Source: Bacteroidota bacterium (GTDB lineage: Bacteria; Bacteroidota; Bacteroidia; CAILMK01). Taken from it: 43,003 nucleotides of DNA. Below are positions 7,519 through 20,776 of the stretch, one piece after another. Under the pieces are notes generated by a model. It did not search any database and had not been told where the DNA came from. It saw nothing but the letters and a program-made list of their open reading frames with translations. The translations under genes were made by a program, and so were the position numbers. Every line of letters begins with the position of its first letter. Position 1 is the first letter of the stretch. The stretch lies in assembly GCA_013288555.1 (NCBI GenBank), contig JABDBQ010000021.1, positions 1 to 43,003 on the forward strand, given 5' to 3'.

Positions 7519-8543
7519 CAAAAAGCATTTCAAAGAATTTGCCAAAGGCAACTCATTTTGGTGATGTACACCTGAATGGATTTGATTTATCTTCTGTTGT
7601 ATTGGAAGATGGACGACGTCTTTTTTCCGATAGAAGTTTGGCCTACGCTTTTGGAATTAGAGGTGGGGGAGCTTATTATAAACGTAAAAAAAACGCTACA
7701 AATGATAGCGCCGTTTTACCCGAATATCTCAGTGCTTCATTTCTTAAACCATTTATATCTAATGAGTTAATAGAAAAATTTGATAGCGCCGTGGAATACA
7801 CTGCTAAAAACGGTAAAAAGTCACGGGGAATTGATGCCACAGTTTTAGCAGATATATGTGATGTATATGTAACAGCAAAAAATAAAGGTGTCGATAATGA
7901 TAATTTCCTAAAGGTGGCTGATAATGCTTATACCATGATTAAGGCATTTGCCAAAGTAGGTATCATTGCTTTGGTGGATGAAGCGACAGGGTATCAATAT
8001 GACCGAGAAAAGGAAGCCCTCCAACAAATATTAAAACTTTATGTAGCAGAGGATATTTTGGAATGGCAAAAGACATTCCATGACCCATTTTATCAGGAAA
8101 TATTCAGACTAAGAAAATGGCCTTTTACCACAAATGGGATTAACAGTCGTCCAGGCGTTGTAGGCACTTATACAAATACTTTTATTTATGGTCAAATGCC
8201 TATTGGAGTTATGGACAAAATCAGAGCAGTAACACCAAAAAATAAAAAAGGACATTATGTATATAAGTTCCATCAGTCACTTACCCCTGAAATCGGGAAA
8301 GAGCATTTAAAGAAACAATTGATTGAGGTTACAACCCTAATGTCTATTTCTCAAACATGGCAGGAGTTTATTGACCTTTTTAACAGGAAATACAAAAAAC
8401 AGGGGAAACAACTTTCTATTGATTTTGGCGAAGAGGAAGAGAAGCAAAAAAATGAAATGAATGCCACAGAGTTTGACCGTTCCCTGAAAGGCATTATGGC
8501 GGCAGGTAAACCACCACCATTTAAAGGAAAAGAGACGGAATGA
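7515..8543 (+). CDS. P63C-domain protein, passenger of the IS element
   Basis: The ATG overlaps the transposase stop by 4 bp. The 342-residue product has an N-terminal region (about 20-150) resembling phage Bro/KilA-type or antirepressor-like partners of this domain: F-S-D-R-S-L-A-Y-A-F-G-I-R-G-G-G, then R-G-I-D-A-T-V-L-A-D-I-C-D-V-Y. The P63C domain follows at about 165-275 (Y-D-R-E-K-E-A-L-Q-Q-I-L, F-Y-Q-E-I-F-R-L-R-x-W, S-R-P-G-V-V-G-T-Y-T-N, H-Q-S-L-T-P-E-I-G-K-E-H-L). P63C is common in phage and mobile-element proteins and its biochemical role is not established. The C-terminal 40 residues are charged and probably disordered. Coupling to the transposase and location inside the inverted ends show that it moves with the element. 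A regulatory role in transposition or host interference is inference. Confidence 0.85.
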   Translation: MTKSISKNLPKATHFGDVHLNGFDLSSVVLEDGRRLFSDRSLAYAFGIRGGGAYYKRKKNATNDSAVLPEYLSASFLKPFISNELIEKFDSAVEYTAKNGKKSRGIDATVLADICDVYVTAKNKGVDNDNFLKVADNAYTMIKAFAKVGIIALVDEATGYQYDREKEALQQILKLYVAEDILEWQKTFHDPFYQEIFRLRKWPFTTNGINSRPGVVGTYTNTFIYGQMPIGVMDKIRAVTPKNKKGHYVYKFHQSLTPEIGKEHLKKQLIEVTTLMSISQTWQEFIDLFNRKYKKQGKQLSIDFGEEEEKQKNEMNATEFDRSLKGIMAAGKPPPFKGKETE

Positions 8544-8551
8544 GGGAGAAG

Positions 8552-8577
8552 GCCTAAGAGAAATCTTAGGCTTTTTT
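8552..8577 (+). terminator. Intrinsic terminator of the transposase-P63C operon
   Basis: GCCTAAG (8552-8558) and CTTAGGC (8565-8571) form a perfect 7-bp stem with a 6-nt loop, followed by TTTTTT. It begins 8 bp after the P63C stop codon. Confidence 0.85.
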
Positions 8578-8618
8578 GTTTTCAAAAGAAAGTTCTTACT
8601 TTTGAGAGTTCAAAAAAT

Positions 8619-8800
8619 ATACGAAGTAGCGTAACTTCATTCTGATTGTCGGAATCCGCGAAATTTCAACATCAGCACAGAATAAGTTAGAAGCTACGCC
8701 ATTCTGGCGTGGGCTTGGCTTGTTTTGCTGATGGGTACTTCGCGGAACCTCGACGGTGAATAGGTTGTAGCCCACGCTGCATTTATAACCGCTGGTAGGG
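8619..8800. other. Structured non-coding segment inside the IS element
   Basis: There is no convincing ORF here, but the stretch is rich in complementary blocks. A small GAAGT/ACTTC hairpin lies at 8619-8634. A nested long hairpin is built from 8656-8662 with 8739-8745, 8671-8677 with 8726-8732, 8691-8694 with 8713-8716, and 8696-8700 with 8706-8710. A 9-nt block, GCGTGGGCT (8707-8715), is also perfectly complementary to AGCCCACGC (8769-8777), giving an alternative or pseudoknotted pairing. It is more GC-rich than the rest of the element. A structured RNA, a recombination site of attC-like architecture, or a remnant of another small mobile unit are all possible; the sequence does not decide among them. 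Confidence 0.45.
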
Positions 8801-8824
8801 TTGCACGGCACAAATATTTATGTA

Positions 8825-9238
8825 ATGAGTACATGGTTTCTTTTATCAATAGCTATTATAGGGCTATGTTTGTTTATGTGGGCTTGGTATAAACCAATGA
8901 TAGACGAATCTTATGAAAAATACTTTGATGTCTGGCGGTATGCATTAATAAGCCAAACCTTTCTGTTATTCATAATAGGATTAATATTCAAACCGTTGCC
9001 ACTACCTACATTGACAATTGGCGGCATATTAGGCTTTGCTACTATATTAGTTATGACCGTATCGGGTGCGGGAGCTGGTAGTATTACTATGTTTATTGCA
9101 AGCACCACAGTTGCAGAACTATTAACGAAAGTCTTTAAGTTCTCAGTGAAAACATATACTTACTTCTTTATGATATTTATGGGTATAGTGTTAATACTGG
9201 GAAGCATTTTAGCCCTCATAGGTAAACTCTCGCATTGA
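8825..9238 (+). CDS. Small polytopic membrane protein inside the IS element
   Basis: The ATG at 8825 (M-S-T-W-F-L-L-S-I) is preferred over a TTG eight codons upstream, because it starts at the first hydrophobic segment. The 137-residue product has four likely transmembrane helices: L-L-S-I-A-I-I-G-L-C-L-F-M-W near the start, T-F-L-L-F-I-I-G-L-I-F, a long glycine-rich stretch around I-L-G-F-A-T-I-L-V-M-T-V-S-G-A-G-A-G, and a C-terminal F-F-M-I-F-M-G-I-V-L-I-L-G-S-I-L-A-L. No family is recognised. It sits 50 bp from the right inverted end, after the operon terminator and the structured segment, so it is a separate cargo gene. Its function is unknown. The clean reading frame and hydrophobic periodicity argue for a real protein. 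Confidence 0.68.
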   Translation: MSTWFLLSIAIIGLCLFMWAWYKPMIDESYEKYFDVWRYALISQTFLLFIIGLIFKPLPLPTLTIGGILGFATILVMTVSGAGAGSITMFIASTTVAELLTKVFKFSVKTYTYFFMIFMGIVLILGSILALIGKLSH

Positions 9239-9283
9239 TTAAAAATACCCCTATTTACAGTAAGTTAAATACTTACGTAATTT

Positions 9284-9308
9284 TGGTGTAAATAGATATA
9301 TTGTTACC
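9284..9308 (-). repeat. Right terminal inverted repeat
   Basis: On the minus strand it begins GGTAACAATATATCTATTTA. It mirrors the left end with four mismatches. Confidence 0.88.
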
Positions 9309-9316
9309 TTCAAAAA
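9309..9316. repeat. Right 8-bp target-site duplication of the IS1595-like element
   Basis: This is the second copy of TTCAAAAA, immediately after the right inverted end (...GTTACC). Confidence 0.9.
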
Positions 9317-9361
9317 GGGGGAAGCTGACGCATGAGCGTTAATTATTAAATTAGTTGTCCT

Positions 9362-9394
9362 AAAAAACAATCCCCTCTTTTTGGGAGGGGATTG
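9362..9394 (-). terminator. Terminator of the rpoBC operon
   Basis: CAATCCCCTC (9368-9377) pairs perfectly with GAGGGGATTG (9385-9394). On the minus strand the stem is followed by six T (9362-9367). It lies about 30 bp after the rpoC stop, so most rpoC transcription should end before the IS element. Confidence 0.88.
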
Positions 9395-9421
9395 CTATCA
9401 TATCAGTTAATATAAAATTAA

Positions 9422-13708
<4,287 letters not shown>

Positions 13709-13723
13709 AAAACTTTAAAATTT

Positions 13724-16700
13724 TTATTCAAGTTTAATATCCAATGCCAGGCCTTTGAGCTCGTTCAACAATACGTTGAATGATTCCGGGATACCTGCTT
13801 CCGGAAGATTATCGCCCTTTACGATGGCTTCATAGGTCCTTGCGCGACCAATAATGTCATCGCTCTTAAGCGTAAGCATTTCCTGCAAAATGTTGGAAGC
13901 ACCAAAAGCTTCGAGTGCCCAAACCTCCATTTCACCAAAACGCTGTCCACCAAACTGGCTCTTACCGCCCAATGGCTGTTGTGTGATAAGAGAATAAGGC
14001 CCAATAGACCTTGAGTGCATCTTATCGTCAACCATGTGGCTCAGTTTTATTATATAAATAACACCTACAGTAGTAGCCTGGTCAAATTCTTCACCGGTTA
14101 AACCATTTAACAACTTTACTTTCCCGTTTTTAGGCAACCCCGCTTTCTCGATGTAATAATCGATTTCAGCTTCAGAGGCACCATCAAATATCGGGGTACC
14201 GAATTTGACGCCGAGCGTTTTACCGGCCCAGCCCAATACGGTTTCGTAAATCTGCCCAAGGTTCATACGTGAAGGTACACCAAGTGGATTCAACACGATA
14301 TCAACCGGTCTTCCATCAGGTAAGAAAGGCATATCTTCCTCAGGAACGATTTTAGCAACAACACCTTTATTACCGTGCCTTCCAGCCATCTTATCCCCTA
14401 CTTTCAGCTTACGTTTTTCGGCAACATAAACTTTGGCGAGTTTTAAAACGCCTGTTGGGAGTTCATCGCCAATGGTAATGGAAAACTGGTCACGTTTGTA
14501 ACGGCCAATTTCTTCGTTTACCCTGGTTTTATAGTTCTGGAGAATCTTTTTTACCAGGTTATTCTTATCATTATCATTGGTCCAGTTGTTTGGATCGATA
14601 TCTGTAAAGTCTATTTTAGCAATATTCTTTGCATTGAATTTCGATCCCTTAGGCAGCAATTCTTCACTGTAAACGTTAAATATTGAATTAGAAGTTTTGC
14701 CATCCAATACCGTTGAAAGTTTTTCGATGAGAAGTTCCTTTACCGCAACAAGGTTCTTTTTATGCTCGGCTTCCAGTTTGGTAACCAGAACTTTATCCCT
14801 GTCTTTGGCACTTCTTTCTTTTTTAGATCTTTCAAAAAGCTTTTTGGAGATTACAGTACCGTTACCTGATGGTGGCACACGCAAAGAAACATCCTTTACA
14901 TCACCGGCTTTTTCACCGAAAATGGCGCGAAGCAGTTTTTCTTCCGGTGACGGTTCAGATTCTCCTTTCGGAGTAATCTTACCAATCAATATATCACCTT
15001 CATGTACTTCTGCCCCAACCCGGATCAATCCGTTTTCGTCAAGATTCTTTGTGGCTTCTTCACTTACGTTCGGGATGTCATTTGTAAACTCTTCCATGCC
15101 ACGTTTGGTATCTCTTACATCAAGTTCATACTCTGTAATATGGATAGAACTAAACCAGTCTTCACGAACTGCTTTTTCATTGATAACGATTGCATCCTCA
15201 AAATTGTATCCCTGCCATGGCATGAATGCAACAGTAAGGTTACGCCCAAGAGCCAATTCGCCGCCATCAGTAGCAAAACCATCGGTCAATATCTGTCCTT
15301 TGGTTACTTTCTGGCCTTTTTTAACGATCGGCTTCAGGTTTATACATGAATTCTGATTTGTACGACGGTATTTGATCAGGTTGAAGGTTTTTACATCGCC
15401 TTCAAAATCAAGAATCTGCTCGTCAAAACCTCTTTCGTATCTTATAATAATCTTATTGGCATCTACGTATTCTACCACACCCTCATTTTCTGAGCGGAGC
15501 TGAATACGGCTGTCTTCGGCAATTCTTGCTTCAATACCGGTACCAACGATTGGTGCTTCCGGTTTGAGCAATGGTACTGCCTGGCGTTGCATGTTAGATC
15601 CCATCAGTGCACGGTTGGCATCATCATGCTCCAAAAATGGAATCAATGAAGCTGCAATCGAAACGATCTGGTTAGGAGAAACATCCATGAACCCAATAGC
15701 TGAAGGCTCAACAATGTTGAACTCACCGCTCTGACGGGCTTTGATTTTATCGCCCTGCAGATGGCCTTTGGCATCCACGGCAGCATTTGCCTGTGCAATA
15801 ATTTTATCGTCTTCTTCTTCAGCACTCAGGTAAGTTACCGGAGATTCCATTAGCAGTTTGCCATTTTCAACGGTACGATATGGGGTTTCGATAAATCCCA
15901 TGCCGTTAATTTTCGCAAAAACTGATAAGGATGATATAAGACCGATGTTCGGACCTTCAGGTGTTTCAATGGTACACAAACGACCGTAGTGCGTATAATG
16001 CACGTCACGAACCTCGAAACCGGCTCTTTCTCTCGAAAGACCACCAGGTCCAAGTGCACTCATCCTTCTTTTGTGGGTGATCTCAGCCAGCGGATTGGTT
16101 TGATCCATGAACTGAGACAACTGGTTGGTACCAAAGAATGAATTGATAACAGATGAAAGTGTACGGCTATTGATAAGATCAGTAGCTGTAAATACTTCAT
16201 TGTCACGAACGTTCATACGTTCGCGGATGGTACGGGCCATACGGGCAAGACCTACGCCGAACTGAGCATATAACTGCTCACCTACGGTACGTACACGCCT
16301 GTTGCTCAAGTGGTCAATATCATCCACATCGGCTTTGGAATTACTAAGCTCGATGAGGTATTTTATGATCGAAATAATGTCTTTGGTGGTAAGTACCCTG
16401 GTTTCAGAAGACTCGCTAAGACCCAGTTTTTTGTTGATCCTGTAACGGCCAACTTCACCGAGGTCATAACGTTTATCTGAAAAGAAAAGGCGCTCTATGA
16501 TACCACGGGCTGTTTCTTCATCCGGTGGATCAGCATTACGCAACTGGCGATAGATATGCTCTAAGGCCTCTTTTCCAGAGTTTGAAGGGTCTTTCTGAAG
16601 GGTATTGTATATGATCTCATAATCGTTAATGTCCATATCTTCCCTGTGAAGGAAAATGCTTTTCACATTAGCGTTTATGATCATATCAATATGATCTTCC

Positions 16701-17536
16701 TGTAAAACGGTATCCCTCTCAAGAATGATTTCATTCCTTTCGATGGAAACCACCTCACCGGTATCTTCATCTACGAAGTCTTCAACCCATTTACGAAGTA
16801 CCCTGGCGGCAAGTTTACGACCAACAAGTGGTTTCAGCTTGGCTTTGGATACTTTTACTTCTTCGGCAAGGTCAAAAATCTGAAGGATATCCTTATCAGA
16901 TTCAAAACCAATGGCACGAAGCAGTGTTGTAACCGGGAATTTCTTTCTCCGGTCAATATAGGCATACATGACGTTGTTCACATCTGTAGCAAACTCCATC
17001 CAGGAACCCTTGAAAGGGATAACCCTGGCTGAATACAAACGTGTACCGTTGGTATGGAACGTCTGGCTAAAGAATACACCCGGAGAACGGTGGAGTTGTG
17101 ATACGATAATACGTTCAGCTCCATTGATTACAAATGTACCCCTTGGGGTCATGTACGGAATGGTACCAAGATATACATCCTGTACCATCGGTGCAAAATC
17201 TTCGTGTTCAGCATCGGTGCAATACAAACGAAGTTTTGCTTTCAGCGCGACATTATAAGTCAACCCACGCTCAATACATTCGTCAATATTGTACTTTGGC
17301 GGGTCAACAAAATAGTCCAGGAATTCGAGGACAAACAGTCCCCTGGCATCCGAAATAGGGAAATTTTCGGCAAAAACTTTAAATAACCCTTCATTTTTCC
17401 GGCCTTCCTGTGAAGTTTCAAGCTGAAAGAAATCCTGAAATGATTTTAATTGAACATCAAGAAAATCAGGATAATCAAGCGGATTTTTAATTTTGGCAAA
17501 ATTTATTCTGCCGTTAACAATGTTTTGCTTCATCAA
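13724..17536 (-). CDS. rpoB: DNA-directed RNA polymerase subunit beta
   Basis: This 1270-residue RpoB has the canonical rifampicin-binding region ([16 protein letters not shown] and [14 protein letters not shown]). It also has the active-site segments G-Y-N-F-E-D-A-I and [11 protein letters not shown], and the C-terminal clamp [21 protein letters not shown]. The rifampicin pocket residues visible by eye (Q, D, H, S) look like the sensitive type. The start [14 protein letters not shown] fits Bacteroidetes homologues, although either of the first two Met codons could be used. It lies about 100 bp downstream of rplL, separated by an attenuator-like hairpin. Confidence 0.99.
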   Translation of the reverse strand: MMKQNIVNGRINFAKIKNPLDYPDFLDVQLKSFQDFFQLETSQEGRKNEGLFKVFAENFPISDARGLFVLEFLDYFVDPPKYNIDECIERGLTYNVALKAKLRLYCTDAEHEDFAPMVQDVYLGTIPYMTPRGTFVINGAERIIVSQLHRSPGVFFSQTFHTNGTRLYSARVIPFKGSWMEFATDVNNVMYAYIDRRKKFPVTTLLRAIGFESDKDILQIFDLAEEVKVSKAKLKPLVGRKLAARVLRKWVEDFVDEDTGEVVSIERNEIILERDTVLQEDHIDMIINANVKSIFLHREDMDINDYEIIYNTLQKDPSNSGKEALEHIYRQLRNADPPDEETARGIIERLFFSDKRYDLGEVGRYRINKKLGLSESSETRVLTTKDIISIIKYLIELSNSKADVDDIDHLSNRRVRTVGEQLYAQFGVGLARMARTIRERMNVRDNEVFTATDLINSRTLSSVINSFFGTNQLSQFMDQTNPLAEITHKRRMSALGPGGLSRERAGFEVRDVHYTHYGRLCTIETPEGPNIGLISSLSVFAKINGMGFIETPYRTVENGKLLMESPVTYLSAEEEDDKIIAQANAAVDAKGHLQGDKIKARQSGEFNIVEPSAIGFMDVSPNQIVSIAASLIPFLEHDDANRALMGSNMQRQAVPLLKPEAPIVGTGIEARIAEDSRIQLRSENEGVVEYVDANKIIIRYERGFDEQILDFEGDVKTFNLIKYRRTNQNSCINLKPIVKKGQKVTKGQILTDGFATDGGELALGRNLTVAFMPWQGYNFEDAIVINEKAVREDWFSSIHITEYELDVRDTKRGMEEFTNDIPNVSEEATKNLDENGLIRVGAEVHEGDILIGKITPKGESEPSPEEKLLRAIFGEKAGDVKDVSLRVPPSGNGTVISKKLFERSKKERSAKDRDKVLVTKLEAEHKKNLVAVKELLIEKLSTVLDGKTSNSIFNVYSEELLPKGSKFNAKNIAKIDFTDIDPNNWTNDNDKNNLVKKILQNYKTRVNEEIGRYKRDQFSITIGDELPTGVLKLAKVYVAEKRKLKVGDKMAGRHGNKGVVAKIVPEEDMPFLPDGRPVDIVLNPLGVPSRMNLGQIYETVLGWAGKTLGVKFGTPIFDGASEAEIDYYIEKAGLPKNGKVKLLNGLTGEEFDQATTVGVIYIIKLSHMVDDKMHSRSIGPYSLITQQPLGGKSQFGGQRFGEMEVWALEAFGASNILQEMLTLKSDDIIGRARTYEAIVKGDNLPEAGIPESFNVLLNELKGLALDIKLE

Positions 17537-17581
17537 GGGTATTGACTTTAAAAACGTTTTTAATTAGCTATAAATAAGAAT

Positions 17582-17606
17582 AGACCTGTCAATTATTGGC
17601 AGGTCT
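17582..17606 (-). promoter_or_regulatory. Attenuator-like hairpin between rplL and rpoB
   Basis: AGACCTG (17582-17588) pairs with CAGGTCT (17600-17606), with further CAAT/ATTG pairing inside. The T-run beyond the stem is weak, so partial termination or RNA processing is more likely than a full stop. A partial attenuator at this junction is known in E. coli; equivalence here is inferred from position. Confidence 0.5.
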
Positions 17607-17639
17607 TCCCGTCTCCATAAAGGAGAATATACGATGCAG

Positions 17640-18023
17640 TTACTGCAACTCAATCTCTGCTCCAGCTTCTTCCAATTTGGCTTTCATACTTTCAGCCTCT
17701 TCTTTAGAAATGCCTTCTTTCACAGCTTTTGGTGCACCATCTACCAGTTCTTTAGCTTCTTTGAGCCCAAGACCGGTAAGGTCTTTAACTAATTTAACGA
17801 CATTGAGTTTGGCACCACCTGCAGCTTTCAATATTACATTGAACTCAGTTTTTTCAGCAGGTGCAGCTTCAGCAGCAGCAGCGCCACCACCACCAGACAT
17901 CATTACAGGAGCTGCAGCAGCAGGCTCTATACCATATTCGTCTTTAAGGATTTGTGCCAACTCGTTCACTTCCTTTACGGTAAGATTTACAAGTGTTTCG
18001 GCAATTGTTTTAACGTCAGCCAT
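17640..18023 (-). CDS. rplL: 50S ribosomal protein bL12 (L7/L12)
   Basis: This 127-residue stalk protein has an N-terminal dimerisation helix region, then an Ala/Gly-rich hinge ([16 protein letters not shown], about 36-53). A globular C-terminal domain follows with the conserved [20 protein letters not shown] and E-G-I-S-K-E-E-A-E segments that contact elongation factors. It lies 36 bp after rplJ. It is probably translated in excess over L10, as in other bacteria. Confidence 0.98.
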   Translation of the reverse strand: MADVKTIAETLVNLTVKEVNELAQILKDEYGIEPAAAAPVMMSGGGGAAAAEAAPAEKTEFNVILKAAGGAKLNVVKLVKDLTGLGLKEAKELVDGAPKAVKEGISKEEAESMKAKLEEAGAEIELQ

Positions 18024-18059
18024 TTTTAATATAGATTTAAAGGATATTTGATATAATTT

Positions 18060-18587
18060 TTATTTCGATTCTTTTTCAGACAATGTTTTTACGATGCCTG
18101 CTATTTTGTTGCCCGCAGATGATTGAAGACCGCCAATAACGCTCTTCATAGGCGATTGCAACAACGCGATAACATCGGCGATGAGTTCTTCTTTCGACTT
18201 CAGGGACATCAGGGTGTCGATCATATGATCGCCCACATATAAAGATGCTTCAATAAAAGCAGCTTTTAATACAGGTTTGGTATGATTTGACCTGAATTCC
18301 TTGATCAGTTTTGCAGGGGCTGTATAACTTTCTGCAAACATGATGGCAGAAGGCCCCTTTAAAACAGGTTTAAATGATTCTGTTTCTATATTTGCCTGCT
18401 CGAGAGCCTTGGCAATCAAAGTATTTTTTACCACTTGCATATTGATACCCTTTTGAAAGCAAAGCCTCCTCAGGTCATTGGTTTGTGCAACAGTAAGGGT
18501 AGAAATATCTGTAATATAGAAATTCTTTCTTTGAGCAATGGTATTCCCTAAAGCTTCAACTATTTCCGATTTTTGTTCTTTTTTCAT
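18060..18587 (-). CDS. rplJ: 50S ribosomal protein uL10
   Basis: This 175-residue protein is the base of the ribosomal stalk and binds 23S rRNA and L7/L12 dimers. It shows the family's Y-x-x-D-x-S-x-L-T-V-A-Q-x-N-x-L-R-R-x-C and K-N-T-L-I-A-K-A-L motifs near the N-terminus and a C-terminal helix ending I-V-K-T-L-S-E-K-E-S-K. It starts 3 bp after rplA and so is tightly coupled. Confidence 0.97.
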   Translation of the reverse strand: MKKEQKSEIVEALGNTIAQRKNFYITDISTLTVAQTNDLRRLCFQKGINMQVVKNTLIAKALEQANIETESFKPVLKGPSAIMFAESYTAPAKLIKEFRSNHTKPVLKAAFIEASLYVGDHMIDTLMSLKSKEELIADVIALLQSPMKSVIGGLQSSAGNKIAGIVKTLSEKESK

Positions 18588-18590
18588 AGC

Positions 18591-19289
18591 TTATATTCCT
18601 GTTACGGTTTTATGGTCAACCGGAATTCCTTTGCTCATGGTACTTGATAATGTAATGCTTTTGAAATAAGTACCTTTAGCCGAAGAAGGTTTCAACTTGG
18701 CTACCGTATGCAATATTTCTTCCGCATTTTCTTTTATTTGCTCCGAATTGAAACTAACCCGGCCGATAGAGGCATGAATAATGCCAAACTTGTCAACCTT
18801 AAAGTCAATTTTACCTGCTTTTACTTCTTTTACCGCCTTGGCTACATCTGTAGTTACTGTTCCTGCTTTAGGGTTAGGCATTAAACCACGAGGGCCTAAT
18901 ACACGACCAAGCTTACCCAGTTTCGGCATAACGTCAGGTGTTGTAATGATGACATCAATATCAACCCATCCACCTTCAATTTTTTTCAGGTATTCGTCAA
19001 GACCCGCAAAATCTGCACCAGCTTCCAATGCTACTGCTTCTTTATCAGGATTAACGAGTGCCAGAACTCTTAAAGAGCGGCCGGTGCCATGAGGTAACGC
19101 AACGGTACCACGAACCATCTGGTTCGCTTTACGAGGGTCAACACCCAGGCGGATATCGATATCTACTGAAGAATCAAATTTGGTAAAGGTTATTTCTTTT
19201 ACCAGGGCAGAAGCTTCCACCAGTGAATAATTCTTTTCAGGCACGATTTTGCCTGCAACTTCTTTTTGTTTTTTTGTTAATTTGCTCAT
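18591..19289 (-). CDS. rplA: 50S ribosomal protein uL1
   Basis: This 232-residue protein binds the L1 stalk of 23S rRNA and, in many bacteria, autoregulates its own mRNA. It contains F-D[22 protein letters not shown], the central [19 protein letters not shown] and the C-terminal [13 protein letters not shown]-like end (here T-M-S-K-G-I-P-V-D). It lies 12 bp after rplK. Confidence 0.98.
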   Translation of the reverse strand: MSKLTKKQKEVAGKIVPEKNYSLVEASALVKEITFTKFDSSVDIDIRLGVDPRKANQMVRGTVALPHGTGRSLRVLALVNPDKEAVALEAGADFAGLDEYLKKIEGGWVDIDVIITTPDVMPKLGKLGRVLGPRGLMPNPKAGTVTTDVAKAVKEVKAGKIDFKVDKFGIIHASIGRVSFNSEQIKENAEEILHTVAKLKPSSAKGTYFKSITLSSTMSKGIPVDHKTVTGI

Positions 19290-19301
19290 ATCAGCCTCCT
19301 T

Positions 19302-19745
19302 TTAGTTTGCCCAGGGTGCACTTCCTGAAACGGTGATTCCCATACTACGTGCCGTACCTGCCACCATTTTCATGGCCGATTCTACTGTGAAACAATTAAG
19401 GTCAGGCATTTTGTCTTCAGCTATGGCCTTTACCTGGTCCCAGCTTACAGATGCCACTTTTACACGGTTTGGCTGTGCAGATCCGCCTTTGATTTTGGAG
19501 GCGTCTATCAACTGCACGGCTACCGGAGGTGTTTTAATGATGAAATCGAATGATTTATCACTATAAACGGTGATGATAATAGGAAGCACTTTGCCGGCAC
19601 GATCTTGCGTCCGCGCATTGAACTGCTTGCAAAACTCCATGATGTTAACACCCTTAGAGCCCAAAGCTGGTCCGATTGGCGGAGCAGGATTGGCGGCACC
19701 GCCTTTTACCTGCAATTTTATAAAACCTGTTATTTCTTTTGCCAT
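19302..19745 (-). CDS. rplK: 50S ribosomal protein uL11
   Basis: This 147-residue protein of the GTPase-associated centre shows the N-terminal proline-rich segment [20 protein letters not shown] and C-terminal rRNA-binding residues ([11 protein letters not shown]). The start follows directly after the left arm of a perfect 24-bp inverted repeat that fills the nusG-rplK gap. A leader structure could therefore influence its translation. Confidence 0.98.
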   Translation of the reverse strand: MAKEITGFIKLQVKGGAANPAPPIGPALGSKGVNIMEFCKQFNARTQDRAGKVLPIIITVYSDKSFDFIIKTPPVAVQLIDASKIKGGSAQPNRVKVASVSWDQVKAIAEDKMPDLNCFTVESAMKMVAGTARSMGITVSGSAPWAN

Positions 19746-19751
19746 TTTTTT

Positions 19752-19906
19752 GAAATTTGAAATTTGAAATTTGGACGCCTGAAGCCTCCTCTTTTCAAAT
19801 TTATTAACTCACACAACTACTACTATTTTGAAATCTGACAACCTGGAAAGTGGCTCAAATGATGGAAGCTCATTCATGTCTTTCCAAATTTCAAATTTCA
19901 AATTTC
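19752..19906 (-). repeat. Perfect 24-bp inverted repeat of heptamers spanning the nusG-rplK gap
   Basis: The arms at 19752-19775 and 19883-19906 are exact reverse complements. Each is made of three GAAATTT (or inverse) heptamers plus a GGA/TCC end, and they enclose a 107-nt loop. One arm touches the nusG stop codon, and the other ends 7 nt before the rplK start codon. Confidence 0.9.
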
Positions 19907-20443
19907 TTATTCCTTCTCAACCTGCATGTAGTTAAGTTCTACAGGGGTTCTACGCCCGAAGATCTTAACCACAACCTTCAATTTTTTCTTTTCTTCATTG
20001 ATCTCTTCAATCATGCCGCTAAAGCCGTTGAAAGGACCATCTATTACTTTTACCGGTTCGCCTATCAGGTATGGCACTTCCATATTATCACCCAGTTCGT
20101 TCAGCGCGTCTACTTTTCCGAGCATCCTGTTTATTTCAGAAGCACGGAGCGGTTCCGGATTCCCTTTCGATCCCAAAAACCCAACTACGCCGGTAACTGC
20201 CTTGATAACATGTGTTACCTCACCTTCAAGCGTTCCCTCAAGCATTATATAACCCGGGAAATAATTCCGCTCTTTTGTTACTTTTTTCCCCTTACGCAAC
20301 TGTATCACCTTCTCCATTGGTATAAGGATCTGGTTTACATAGGCGCTCAGGTTTTCTCTTTTCAGTTCAGACTCAATATACTGCTTCACTTTCCGCTCCT
20401 GACCCGAGATCACTCTTAATACGTACCATTTGAAGTCCTGCAT
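19907..20443 (-). CDS. nusG: Transcription termination/antitermination factor NusG
   Basis: This 178-residue protein has the NGN domain (W-Y-V-L-R-V-I-S-G-Q-E-R-K-V near the N-terminus and Y-F-P-G-Y-I-M-L-E). The C-terminal KOW motif (G-E-P-V-K-V-I-D-G-P-F-N-G-F-S-G) is preceded by the usual linker. NusG binds RNA polymerase, and through KOW it binds Rho or ribosomal protein S10. It lies 23 bp after secE, as in most bacteria. The length is normal. Confidence 0.98.
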   Translation of the reverse strand: MQDFKWYVLRVISGQERKVKQYIESELKRENLSAYVNQILIPMEKVIQLRKGKKVTKERNYFPGYIMLEGTLEGEVTHVIKAVTGVVGFLGSKGNPEPLRASEINRMLGKVDALNELGDNMEVPYLIGEPVKVIDGPFNGFSGMIEEINEEKKKLKVVVKIFGRRTPVELNYMQVEKE

Positions 20444-20466
20444 TTTCTTTGTATTCCTTTTATTGC

Positions 20467-20664
20467 TTAGGCAGTAACTGAATATAAGAATTTGAAGACC
20501 TGCTCAAGTATCGAATCAATTCCAAAAATAAGCAAGGCTATCAGGGCTGAGGCAACGAGCGTTACAATAGCGCTGCTTTGCAATTCATCCCAGGTTGGCC
20601 AGGTCATTTTGTTGATCAGTTCATCGGCAGTGAGCTGAAGACCATTATATATTTTTTTGAACAT
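20467..20664 (-). CDS. secE: Preprotein translocase subunit SecE
   Basis: This is the 65-residue single-span form. A cytoplasmic amphipathic helix (E-L-I-N-K-M-T-W-P-T-W-D-E-L-Q, with the conserved W-P) precedes one transmembrane helix (A-I-V-T-L-V-A-S-A-L-I-A-L-L-I-F). SecE stabilises SecY in the translocon. The position between tRNA-Trp and nusG is classical. Confidence 0.97.
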   Translation of the reverse strand: MFKKIYNGLQLTADELINKMTWPTWDELQSSAIVTLVASALIALLIFGIDSILEQVFKFLYSVTA

Positions 20665-20682
20665 ATCTTAAAATTTTACCCG

Positions 20683-20755
20683 CAGGGGTGGAGAGGCTCG
20701 AACTCCCGGCCTACGGTTTTGGAGACCGTCGCTCTACCAATTGAGCTACACCCCT
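20683..20755 (-). tRNA. tRNA-Trp (CCA)
   Basis: The cloverleaf is complete: a 7-bp acceptor (AGGGGTG/CACCCCT), D-arm GCTC...GAGC, anticodon loop CTCCAAA with CCA, and T-arm GGGAG-TTCGAGC-CTCTC. The discriminator is G. It lies between tuf and secE. Confidence 0.97.
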
Positions 20756-20776
20756 GTTTTATTTTTAAGTATTTAA

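Larger units (their letters stand above)
6518..9308 (+). mobile_element. IS1595-like insertion element with passenger genes (2791 bp)
   Basis: The left end (6518-6542) and the reverse complement of the right end (9284-9308) match at 21 of 25 positions, starting GGTAAC. The element is flanked by a perfect 8-bp direct duplication, TTCAAAAA (6510-6517 and 9309-9316), the length expected for the IS1595 family. It encodes an ISXO2-type transposase, an overlapping P63C-domain gene and a small membrane protein gene, with an internal terminator. Removing the element recreates CCCCC-TTCAAAAA-GGGGG, which shows that it landed in the loop of a palindromic repeat. It separates rpoC from its usual DUF3467 neighbour. 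Confidence 0.92.

Noticed and set aside
8619-8800. Firm call of an integron attC site
   Set aside because: The hairpin architecture is suggestive, but the GTTRRRY/RYYYAAC core sites are not in the expected order and no integrase is in the window.
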